From Glandiceps talaboti (lineage: Eukaryota > Hemichordata > Enteropneusta > Spengelidae), in assembly GCF_964340395.1 (NCBI RefSeq), contig NC_135566.1:7301501-7365500 (forward strand): a stretch of 64,000 nt of DNA, in the 5' to 3' direction. The notes below the pieces were generated by a model. That model saw only the letters and a list, made by a program, of their open reading frames with translations, searched no databases and had not been told where the DNA came from. The position numbers and the translations under genes were made by a program. Positions 23,000 through 64,000 of this stretch are shown piece by piece (positions within the stretch are counted from its first letter, which is position 1; every line of letters starts with the position of its first letter).

Positions 23000-25900
23000 T
23001 TGCGAGTTGTAAGAAATCTTGAATTAAATTAAGTTTTTAATGAAAGTATGCGATTTTCCGTTAATTTTTCTATTAATTTTTTGAAATATTTTATTTTGAT
23101 TTATCAAAAACCCACTCTAAATTACATGTTTGATATTGTGAAACATAAAAAAGATGATTTGGTTTGGCTGCGGACACGTTATTCTTGGTAAAACAGGAAC
23201 AAGTGACATTTTTCAACTCTTACGTAATAATGCGTTTTTGCAGCCCCAATTTCGCGTTTTTTGACCTCTGTGAAGAAATCGACTTTTGGCGATGTATACT
23301 GTCATCTAGAGTTGACCTATCATTATAAATGCATAAATTAAAGTTGCGAGTTGTAAGAAATATTGAATTTAAGTTTATATCGAAAGTATGTCATTTTTCA
23401 TTAATTTTTCTATTAATTTTTACAGAAATATTTACTTTAATTTTTCAAAAACCACTCTCAATAACGTGTTTGATATTATGAAACGTAAAAGAGATGATTT
23501 GGTTTGGCCGTGGACACGTTATTCTTGGTAAAACAGGAAAAAGCGGCATTTTTCAACTCTTACGTAATAATGCGTTTTTGCAGTCCAAACGGCCCCAATT
23601 TCGCCTTTTTTGACCTTTGTGAAGAAATCGACTTTTGGCGATGTATACTGCCATCTACAGTTGACCTATCATTATACATGCATAAATTAAAGTTGCGAGT
23701 TGTAAGAAATATTGAATTTAAGTTTATATCGAAAGTATGTCATTTTTCATTAATTTTTCTATTAATATTTTCAGAAATATTTATTTTAATTTTTCAAAAA
23801 CCACTCTCAATAACGTGTTTGATATTATGAAACGTAAAAGAGATGATTTGGTTTGGCCGTGGACACGTTATTCTTGGTAAAACAGGAAAAAGTGGCATTT
23901 TTCAACTCTTACGTAATAATGCGTTTTTGCAGTCCAAACGGACCCAATTTCGCCTTTTTTGACCTTTGTGAAGAAATCGACTTTTGGCGATGTATACTGC
24001 CATCTAGAGTTGACCTATCATTATACATGCATAAATTAAAGTTGCGAGTTGTAAGAAATATTGAATTTAAGTTTATATCGAAAGTATGTCATTTTTCATT
24101 AATTTTTCTATTAATATTTTCAGAAATATTTATTTTAATTTTTCAAAAACCACTCTCAATAACGTGTTTGATATTATGAAACGTAAAAGAGATGATTTGG
24201 TTTGGCCGTGGACACGTTATTCTTGGTAAAACAGGAAAAAGCGGCATTTTTCAACTCTTACGTAATAATGCGTTTTTGCAGTCCAAACGGACCCAATTTC
24301 GCCTTTTTTGACCTTTGTGAAGAAATCGACTTTTGGCGATGTATACTGCCATCTAGAGTTGACCTATCATTATACATGCATAAATTAAAGTTGCGAGTTG
24401 TAAGAAATATTGAATTTAAGTTTATATCGAAAGTATGTCATTTTTCATTAATTTTTCTATTAATATTTTCAGAAATATTTATTTTAATTTTTCAAAAACC
24501 ACTCTCAATAACGTGTTTGATATTATGAAACGTAAAAGAGATGATTTGGTTAGGCCGTGGACACGTTATTCTTGGTAAAACAGGAAAAAGCGGCATTTTT
24601 CAACTCTTACGTAATAATGCGTTTTTGCAGTCCAAACGGACCCAATTTCGCGTTTTTTGACCTTTGTGAAGAAATCGACTTTTGGCGATGTATACTGCCA
24701 TCTACAGTTGACCTATCATTATAAATGCATAAATTAAAGTTGCGAGTTGTAAGAAATATTGAATTTAAAGTTTATATCGAAAGTATGTCATTTTTCATTA
24801 ATTTTTCTATTAATTTTTACAGAAATATTTATTTTGATTTTTCAAAAACCACTCTCAATAACGTGTTTGATATTATGAAACGTAAAAGAGATGATTTGGT
24901 TTGGCCGTGGACATGTTATTATTGGTAAAACAGGAAAAAGTGGCATTTTTCAACTCTTACGTAATAATGCGTTTTTGCAGTCCAAACGGCCCCAATTTCG
25001 CGTTTTTTGACCTTTGTGAAGAAATCGACTTTTGGCGATGTATACTGCCATCTACAGTTGACCTATCATTATAAATGCATAAATTAAAGTTGCGAGTTGT
25101 AAGAAATATTGAATTTAAAGTTTATATCGAAAGTATGTCATTTTTCATTAATTTTTCTATTAATTTTTACAGAAATATTTATTTTAATTTTTCAAAAACC
25201 ACTCTCAATAACGTGTTTGATATTATGAAACGTAAAAGAGATGATTTGGTTTGGCCGTGGACACGTTATTCTTGGTAAAACAGGAAAAAGCGGCATTTTT
25301 CAACTCTTACGTAATAATGCGTTTTTGCAGTCCAAACGGCCCCAATTTCGCGTTTTTTGACCTTTGTGAAGAAATCGACTTTTGGCGATGTATACTGCCA
25401 TCTAGAGTTGACCTATCATTATACATGCATAAATTAAAGTTGCGAGTTGTAAGAAATATTGAATTTAAGTTTATATCGAAAGTATGTCATTTTTCATTAA
25501 TTTTTCTATTAATATTTTCAGAAATATTTATTTTAATTTTTCAAAAACCACTCTCAATAACGTGTTTGATATTATGAAACGTAAAAGAGATGATTTGGTT
25601 TGGCCGTGGACACGTTATTCTTGGTAAAACAGGAAAAAGTGGCATTTTTCAACTCTTACGTAATAATGCGTTTTTGCAGTCCAAACGGCCCCAATTTCGC
25701 GTTTTTTGACCTTTGTGAAGAAATCGACTTTTGGCGATGTATACTGCCATCTAGAGTTGACCTATCATTATACATGCATAAATTAAAGTTGCGAGTTGTA
25801 AGAAATATTGAATTTAAGTTTATATCGAAAGTATGTCATTTTTCATTAATTTTTCTATTAATATTTTCAGAAATATTTATTTTAATTTTTCAAAAACCAC

Positions 25901-28900
25901 TCTCAATAACGTGTTTGATATTATGAAACGTAAAAGAGATGATTTGGTTTGGCCGTGGACACGTTATTCTTGGTAAAACAGGAAAAAGTGGCATTTTTCA
26001 ACTCTTACGTAATAATGCGTTTTTGCAGTCCAAACGGACCCAATTTCGCCTTTTTTGACCTTTGTGAAGAAATCGACTTTTGGCGATGTATACTGCCATC
26101 TAGAGTTGACCTATCATTATACATGCATAAATTAAAGTTGCGAGTTGTAAGAAATATTGAATTTAAGTTTATATCGAAAGTATGTCATTTTTCATTAATT
26201 TTTCAATTAATATTTTCAGAAATATTTATTTTAATTTTTCAAAAATCACTCTCAATAACGTGTTTGATATTATGAAACGTAAAAGAGATGATTTGGTTTG
26301 GCCGTGGACACGTTATTCTTGGTAAAACAGGAAAAAGCGGCATTTTTCAACTCTTACGTAATAATGCGTTTTTGCAGTCCAAACGGACCCAATTTCGCCT
26401 TTTTTGACCTTTGTGAAGAAATCGACTTTTGGCGATGTATACTGCCATCTAGAGTTGACCTATCATTATACATGCATAAATTAAAGTTGCGAGTTGTAAG
26501 AAATATTGAATTTAAGTTTATATCGAAAGTATGTCATTTTTCATTAATTTTTCTATTAATATTTTCAGAAATATTTATTTTAATTTTTCAAAAACCACTC
26601 TCAATAACGTGTTTGATATTATGAAACGTAAAAGAGATGATTTGGTTTGGCCGTGGACACGTTATTCTTGGTAAAACAGGAAAAAGCGGCATTTTTCAAC
26701 TCTTACGTAATAATGCGTTTTTGCAGTCCAAACGGACCCAATTTCGCCTTTTTTGACCTTTGTGAAGAAATCGACTTTTGGCGATGTATACTGCCATCTA
26801 GAGTTGACCTATCATTATACATGCATAAATTAAAGTTGCGAGTTGTAAGAAATATTGAATTTAAGTTTATATCGAAAGTATGTCATTTTTCATTAATTTT
26901 TCTATTAATATTTTCAGAAATATTTATTTTAATTTTTCAAAAACCACTCTCAATAACGTGTTTGATATTATGAAACGTAAAAGAGATGATTTGGTTTGGC
27001 CGTGGACACGTTATTCTTGGTAAAACAGGAAAAAGCGGCATTTTTCAACTCTTACGTAATAATGCGTTTTTGCAGTCCAAACGGACCCAATTTCGCGTTT
27101 TTTGACCTTTGTGAAGAAATCGACTTTTGGCGATGTATACTGCCATCTACAGTTGACCTATCATTATAAATGCATAAATTAAAGTTGCGAGTTGTAAGAA
27201 ATATTGAATTTAAAGTTTATATCGAAAGTATGTCATTTTTCATTAATTTTTCTATTAATTTTTACAGAAATATTTATTTTAATTTTTCAAAAACCACTCT
27301 CAATAACGTGTTTGATATTATGAAACGTAAAAGAGATGATTTGGTTTGGCCGTGGACACGTTATTCTTGGTAAAACAGGAAAAAGCGGCATTTTTCAACT
27401 CTTACGTAATAATGCGTTTTTGCAGTCCAAACGGCCCCAATTTCGCGTTTTTTGACCTTTGTGAAGAAATCGACTTTTGGCGATGTATACTGCCATCTAG
27501 AGTTGACCTATCATTATACATGCATAAATTAAAGTTGCGAGTTGTAAGAAATATTGAATTTAAGTTTATATCGAAAGTATGTCATTTTTCATTAATTTTT
27601 CTATTAATATTTTCAGAAATATTTATTTTAATTTTTCAAAAACCACTCTCAATAACGTGTTTGATATTATGAAACGTAAAAGAGATGATTTGGTTTGGCC
27701 GTGGACACGTTATTCTTGGTAAAACAGGAAAAAGTGGCATTTTTCAACTCTTACGTAATAATGCGTTTTTGCAGTCCAAACGGCCCCAATTTCGCGTTTT
27801 TTGACCTTTGTGAAGAAATCGACTTTTGGCGATGTATACTGCCATCTAGAGTTGACCTATCATTATACATGCATAAATTAAAGTTGCGAGTTGTAAGAAA
27901 TATTGAATTTAAGTTTATATCGAAAGTATGTCATTTTTCATTAATTTTTCTATTAATATTTTCAGAAATATTTATTTTAATTTTTCAAAAACCACTCTCA
28001 ATAACGTGTTTGATATTATGAAACGTAAAAGAGATGATTTGGTTTGGCCGTGGACACGTTATTCTTGGTAAAACAGGAAAAAGTGGCATTTTTCAACTCT
28101 TACGTAATAATGCGTTTTTGCAGTCCAAACGGACCCAATTTCGCCTTTTTTGACCTTTGTGAAGAAATCGACTTTTGGCGATGTATACTGCCATCTAGAG
28201 TTGACCTATCATTATACATGCATAAATTAAAGTTGCGAGTTGTAAGAAATATTGAATTTAAGTTTATATCGAAAGTATGTCATTTTTCATTAATTTTTCA
28301 ATTAATATTTTCAGAAATATTTATTTTAATTTTTCAAAAATCACTCTCAATAACGTGTTTGATATTATGAAACGTAAAAGAGATGATTTGGTTTGGCCGT
28401 GGACACGTTATTCTTGGTAAAACAGGAAAAAGCGGCATTTTTCAACTCTTACGTAATAATGCGTTTTTGCAGTCCAAACGGACCCAATTTCGCCTTTTTT
28501 GACCTTTGTGAAGAAATCGACTTTTGGCGATGTATACTGCCATCTAGAGTTGACCTATCATTATACATGCATAAATTAAAGTTGCGAGTTGTAAGAAATA
28601 TTGAATTTAAGTTTATATCGAAAGTATGTCATTTTTCATTAATTTTTCTATTAATATTTTCAGAAATATTTATTTTAATTTTTCAAAAACCACTCTCAAT
28701 AACGTGTTTGATATTATGAAACGTAAAAGAGATGATTTGGTTTGGCCGTGGACACGTTATTCTTGGTAAAACAGGAAAAAGCGGCATTTTTCAACTCTTA
28801 CGTAATAATGCGTTTTTGCAGTCCAAACGGACCCAATTTCGCCTTTTTTGACCTTTGTGAAGAAATCGACTTTTGGCGATGTATACTGCCATCTAGAGTT

Positions 28901-31900
28901 GACCTATCATTATACATGCATAAATTAAAGTTGCGAGTTGTAAGAAATATTGAATTTAAGTTTATATCGAAAGTATGTCATTTTTCATTAATTTTTCTAT
29001 TAATATTTTCAGAAATATTTATTTTAATTTTTCAAAAACCACTCTCAATAACGTGTTTGATATTATGAAACGTAAAAGAGATGATTTGGTTTGGCCGTGG
29101 ACACGTTATTCTTGGTAAAACAGGAAAAAGCGGCATTTTTCAACTCTTACGTAATAATGCGTTTTTGCAGTCCAAACGGACCCAATTTCGCGTTTTTTGA
29201 CCTTTGTGAAGAAATCGACTTTTGGCGATGTATACTGCCATCTACAGTTGACCTATCATTATAAATGCATAAATTAAAGTTGCGAGTTGTAAGAAATATT
29301 GAATTTAAAGTTTATATCGAAAGTATGTCATTTTTCATTAATTTTTCTATTAATTTTTACAGAAATATTTATTTTGATTTTTCAAAAACCACTCTCAATA
29401 ACGTGTTTGATATTATGAAACGTAAAAGAGATGATTTGGTTTGGCCGTGGACATGTTATTATTGGTAAAACAGGAAAAAGTGGCATTTTTCAACTCTTAC
29501 GTAATAATGCGTTTTTGCAGTCCAAACGGCCCCAATTTCGCGTTTTTTGACCTTTGTGAAGAAATCGACTTTTGGCGATGTATACTGCCATCTACAGTTG
29601 ACCTATCATTATAAATGCATAAATTAAAGTTGCGAGTTGTAAGAAATATTGAATTTAAAGTTTATATCGAAAGTATGTCATTTTTCATTAATTTTTCTAT
29701 TAATTTTTACAGAAATATTTATTTTAATTTTTCAAAAACCACTCTCAATAACGTGTTTGATATTATGAAACGTAAAAGAGATGATTTGGTTTGGCCGTGG
29801 ACACGTTATTCTTGGTAAAACAGGAAAAAGAGGCATTTTTCAACTCTTACGTAATAATGCGTTTTTGCAGTCCAAACGGCCCCAATTTCGCGTTTTTTGA
29901 CCTTTGTGAAGAAATCGACTTTTGGCGATGTATACTGCCATCTAGAGTTGACCTATCATTATACATGCATAAATTAAAGTTGCGAGTTGTAAGAAATATT
30001 GAATTTAAGTTTATATCGAAAGTATGTCATTTTTCATTAATTTTTCTATTAATATTTTCAGAAATATTTATTTTAATTTTTCAAAAACCACTCTCAATAA
30101 CGTGTTTGATATTATGAAACGTAAAAGAGATGATTTGGTTTGGCCGTGGACACGTTATTCTTGGTAAAACAGGAAAAAGTGGCATTTTTCAACTCTTACG
30201 TAATAATGCGTTTTTGCAGTCCAAACGGCCCCAATTTCGCGTTTTTTGACCTTTGTGAAGAAATCGACTTTTGGCGATGTATACTGCCATCTAGAGTTGA
30301 CCTATCATTATACATGCATAAATTAAAGTTGCGAGTTGTAAGAAATATTGAATTTAAGTTTATATCGAAAGTATGTCATTTTTCATTAATTTTTCTATTA
30401 ATATTTTCAGAAATATTTATTTTAATTTTTCAAAAACCACTCTCAATAACGTGTTTGATATTATGAAACGTAAAAGAGATGATTTGGTTTGGCCGTGGAC
30501 ACGTTATTCTTGGTAAAACAGGAAAAAGTGGCATTTTTCAACTCTTACGTAATAATGCGTTTTTGCAGTCCAAACGGACCCAATTTCGCCTTTTTTGACC
30601 TTTGTGAAGAAATCGACTTTTGGCGATGTATACTGCCATCTAGAGTTGACCTATCATTATACATGCATAAATTAAAGTTGCGAGTTGTAAGAAATATTGA
30701 ATTTAAGTTTATATCGAAAGTATGTCATTTTTCATTAATTTTTCAATTAATATTTTCAGAAATATTTATTTTAATTTTTCAAAAATCACTCTCAATAACG
30801 TGTTTGATATTATGAAACGTAAAAGAGATGATTTGGTTTGGCCGTGGACACGTTATTCTTGGTAAAACAGGAAAAAGCGGCATTTTTCAACTCTTACGTA
30901 ATAATGCGTTTTTGCAGTCCAAACGGACCCAATTTCGCCTTTTTTGACCTTTGTGAAGAAATCGACTTTTGGCGATGTATACTGCCATCTAGAGTTGACC
31001 TATCATTATACATGCATAAATTAAAGTTGCGAGTTGTAAGAAATATTGAATTTAAGTTTATATCGAAAGTATGTCATTTTTCATTAATTTTTCTATTAAT
31101 ATTTTCAGAAATATTTATTTTAATTTTTCAAAAACCACTCTCAATAACGTGTTTGATATTATGAAACGTAAAAGAGATGATTTGGTTTGGCCGTGGACAC
31201 GTTATTCTTGGTAAAACAGGAAAAAGCGGCATTTTTCAACTCTTACGTAATAATGCGTTTTTGCAGTCCAAACGGACCCAATTTCGCCTTTTTTGACCTT
31301 TGTGAAGAAATCGACTTTTGGCGATGTATACTGCCATCTACAGTTGACCTATCATTATAAATGCATAAATTAAAGTTGCGAGTTGTAAGAAATATTGAAT
31401 TTAAAGTTTATATCGAAAGTATGTCATTTTTCATTAATTTTTCTATTAATTTTTACAGAAATATTTATTTTAATTTTTCAAAAACCACTCTCAATAACGT
31501 GTTTGATATTATGAAACGTAAAAGAGATGATTTGGTTTGGCCGTGGACACGTTATTCTTGGTAAAACAGGAAAAAGCGGCATTTTTCAACTCTTACGTAA
31601 TAATGCGTTTTTGCAGTCCAAACGGCCCCAATTTCGCGTTTTTTGACCTTTGTGAAGAAATCGACTTTTGGCGATGTATACTGCCATCTAGAGTTGACCT
31701 ATCATTATACATGCATAAATTAAAGTTGCGAGTTGTAAGAAATATTGAATTTAAGTTTATATCGAAAGTATGTCATTTTTCATTAATTTTTCTATTAATT
31801 TTTACAGAAATATTTATTTTAATTTTTCAAAAACCACTCTCAATAACGTGTTTGATATTATGAAACGCAAAAGAGATGATTTGGTTTGGCCGTGGACATG

Positions 31901-32049
31901 TTATTCTTGGTAAAACAGTAAAAAGCGGCATTTTTCAACTATTACGTAATAATGCGTTTTTGCAGTCCAAACGGACCCAATTTCGCCTTTTTTGACCTTT
32001 GTGAAGAAATCGACTTTTGGCCATGTATACTGCCATCTACAGTTGACCT
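23000..32049 (+). repeat. 9-kb satellite array, 26 units of 349/350 bp with higher-order structure
   Basis: Unit boundaries (GGCCGTGGACACG box) recur at 23155, 23504, 23853 and so on to 31886. Most units are 349 bp. Six (starting at 24551, 24901, 26996, 29091, 29441 and 31187) are 350 bp because of an extra A in TTTAAAG and also share CTACAGTTGACC. Inner units are nearly identical, whereas the first (23000-23500) and last (31886-32049) are clearly diverged. Variant patterns repeat: units 25251-27345 match 27346-29440 (2095 bp, six units), and the block from 24551 matches that from 29091 (4540 bp, thirteen units). Each unit has a 107-codon open frame starting with TTG, not ATG. Confidence 0.95.
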
Positions 32050-32562
32050 TATATTTACCCTCGTCTGTTTCAGGCTGGCGTAGCGTTCACTTCAGCGTCA
32101 ATAAATGTCCTAATATCCGATCCTAATTTTATATACATTTTAAAATAATGTATCATTTGAAAATTACAGGAAGGCACAAGGCGCATGTTTTTAGAGTTCA
32201 TTTTATTTACATTTAATACACGGAATACATAAATCGATGGAAAAATTCATATTCTATATATTAAGCATATAGATACAGCATGTGCATTGACGAATCAACC
32301 AACTTACATACATACATACAATATACATCTCCAACATTTTCAAGAATAAATAATTAACAAACAATCTAACAAATCTGTACATGAAATATGGTTGAAATTT
32401 ACTAATGTAAGTTTTCAAAGTCAATTATAACTAATAAGTATCAGGACGGACATTCAAAGATACTGTAAATACATATATACGGAAAGAAAGTTACACTGTT
32501 GTAATTAATATTTTTGCTCAGTTATCAAGAAAAATATCAAAACAAGATAAATTTTGTTCTCC

Positions 32563-32882
32563 AGATTTAAACAATAATTTTACACTACAGCAATATACAT
32601 GTAATTATATTGTATATGCGGAGGTTCAACTTTCAAAATTCCGTTGCCATGGCTATATTAATAGCGTCACTGGAAATCTCTGAAAATCTACAACTACGTC
32701 ACTGTCAGTGCGACTTATTTTAGTTACATCATAATCACACAAATTGAATATTATTACTGTATACAATTTGACGGATTTGTGTATATATTTCGATATTTAC
32801 CCTGGACAGTTTTGATATAAAAATCAGTTAAAATCTGTATAAATTTCACCAATTATAATTTTAGACATTGAAATAGTAAACT
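32563..32882 (+). repeat. Right direct repeat flanking the satellite block
   Basis: The partner of 22573-22890, in the same orientation. Between the array end (32049) and this repeat lie about 510 bp of unique AT-rich sequence. Confidence 0.85.
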
Positions 32883-32889
32883 ATACATT

Positions 32890-62335
<29,446 letters not shown>

Positions 62336-63912
62336 GTTGTGGTTTCACAGGCTGTTAAAAATACCCGTTCTCTGTCCAAACGACGAGGTGCAAATTTACA
62401 CAGCGTTGTCCGAATTCATGCCATCTAGTTCTTACGTAGCAAGATATCACAAGTAATGTCAACACGGATTTACTAGAGACGTACATAGATACCGCGGTGA
62501 TATCTATAATCAAGGCAGTTCTATACGACGAATTTAGTAATATTTACATTTTGTTGAAATGAATTTCCGAATTTGTTTTTCAACTAACAAGAGCAAACAA
62601 AGATGATATTAAAACTAATTATTACGAAATAACACCTAGGCGTTTAGCGAGTCCAACACAAACTTCGAGACCTTGACAAAAGGCAAATCGCGAATTGTAA
62701 AAATAATCACGCGAAAAGTTACTTATCTTCTGTGGTGTTTGAGTATCTTAATTCCTGGCGTAACTGTGCTGATAGTGGTCCAAAAAAGACGTTGGATTGC
62801 GTCAAGGCGAGGTTGGACAATCGCCTTGCATTGTCTTTTAAAGGAACTGTATTGAATTCACAGCCCAAAACTAAATGGTGTTGTCTGATAAGCTGCGATT
62901 TTATGGACGGCAACAAAAATGCGGCAAGGGCCAGTTAATCAACTATAAAATATGTCCCTTAGAAGACCATAAAACTCGTTGGTATCGCGGCAATCTCACG
63001 AACATCTATCCATTCTTAATCTGCTGACAATCAAAGCAAATCATTTCATCTTCCAAATGAAGCCTTCAATATCTAGTCAGATAATGGAACAGAAATATGC
63101 CGGCAATACTGTCATTTCCCGTCCTTCAAATAGGTGCTATAAATTCAAAATAGAAGGCTCGAAGTCGAGGATATAATACCAAACACGTAGATCATGATTC
63201 TGGAGTTAATCTTTAACAAAACTTTACCAACCCTAAAGCTAAACTTAGTCACACACAGTGAAGTGTGAAGTCTATAAAAAAATCAAACGCGACCTCCTCG
63301 TCAATCACGGCGACAAAAGTATTGTTTTTTCCCCCTTTTATTTGTACCCTATTGTCTTCTGCATATGACAGAAGCACTGTTATCTTCCGTATTGTCACGT
63401 GATAGATTTTCGGTGCTCGCAATGATGTCGATGAAAAATAAGCAAAACAACAATTTAACGAACTACAAAGGTAAAGACCTGAATGAGCTACTTGCTCTAG
63501 TTGATTGAGTCCTGTTTCTAATAAAACCAGTTAGTTTAATATGTATATTATAGTCTTTTACGTGTGTTCTATGAGGTAGCGACGTACTAAGTGGAATTAT
63601 TCAGAAACCTAGCCTAAAGGAAAGGACTGTCCGTTAAACAACCGAGTGACAGATTCCAAAATATTGGAAATTAAAAAAAAAAATGTTCTGCGATAAAAAC
63701 ACATTTACAAATTTTGTGTAAAATTACTTACAATATTACAAAAAATAAAGGTTCCTCGAACGTCAAAATCTGGCTTAATGTCGCATAACTTAATTTACTT
63801 TAAATTAAACCAAGTCTCCGCAAAGCAACGATATCGGTTACACTGATACAGAATAAATATAGTAATAAGTTTGACTACTTGATGATCATAATTCAGTGAG
63901 CAGCTAAATTAA
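62336..63912 (-). promoter_or_regulatory. 5' flank / 5' UTR and promoter region of the receptor guanylyl cyclase (inferred)
   Basis: The region upstream of the start codon at 62335 (context CAACATGG on the minus strand). No clear TATA box or further upstream coding exon was identified; short ORFs here show no recognisable domain. The promoter role is inferred from position only. Confidence 0.3.
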
Positions 63913-63957
63913 CTTGTTGTTGTTGTTGTTGTTGTTGTTATTATTGTTGTTGTTGAC
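63913..63957. repeat. (TTG)n microsatellite
   Basis: About fourteen TTG triplets with one ATT interruption near the right edge of the window. Confidence 0.93.
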
Positions 63958-64000
63958 AATCTGGAGTGAACGCTATTTATTTGTTGAAAATAACGGTGAA

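Noticed and set aside
23000-32049. A run of about twenty similar 108-aa and 67-aa ORFs resembling a tandem gene family
   Set aside because: They are frames in a satellite whose period is not a multiple of three, start with TTG and not ATG, and change as little outside the frame as inside it.
22573-32882. An LTR retrotransposon with 320-bp LTRs
   Set aside because: The direct repeats lack TG...CA ends, and there is no primer-binding site, polypurine tract, gag or pol between them.

Overview
The window is nuclear DNA of an intron-rich metazoan. Two long genes with canonical GT-AG introns encode animal-type proteins, and the spacer DNA is full of MITEs and microsatellites. A marine invertebrate (deuterostome or lophotrochozoan) seems likely, but I cannot name the species.

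Layout. (1) About 1.0-3.6 kb, minus strand: a complete five-exon CENP-S (MHF1) gene. (2) 3.58-3.99 kb: a short divergent promoter region. (3) About 3.9-18.0 kb, plus strand: a complete mitofusin gene with 17 coding exons (759 aa), and a 21-bp minisatellite in its 3' transcribed flank. (4) 18-22.5 kb: intergenic DNA with MITEs, a tRNA-like fossil and one orphan ORF. (5) 23.0-32.05 kb: a 9-kb satellite of 26 units of 349/350 bp with higher-order structure, flanked by about 320-bp direct repeats. (6) 34.5-62.3 kb, minus strand: a complete single-pass receptor guanylyl cyclase gene of the natriuretic-peptide-receptor type (22 coding exons, 1159 aa), whose introns carry about twenty microsatellite arrays and several MITEs. 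(7) 62.3-64 kb: its 5' flank.

Both long gene models were built by reading splice sites by eye. All exon phases close, with no frameshift or internal stop: 2280 nt for mitofusin, 3480 nt for the cyclase and 399 nt for CENP-S, stops included. The three genes are not an operon and share no pathway. Mitofusin fuses outer mitochondrial membranes, CENP-S is a histone-fold protein of kinetochores and Fanconi-pathway DNA repair, and the cyclase makes cGMP on extracellular ligand binding.

The most unusual signal is in mitofusin. Intron tails, in two or three cases with the start of the following exon, have been tandemly duplicated at four separate acceptors: exon 3 (one decayed copy), exon 8 (two copies of the intron tail), exon 9 (ten 91-bp copies carrying the first about 30 coding bases) and exon 15 (a 40-bp array). 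The second is the satellite block and its direct-repeat flanks. No CRISPR, rRNA, intact tRNA or autonomous transposon gene was seen.
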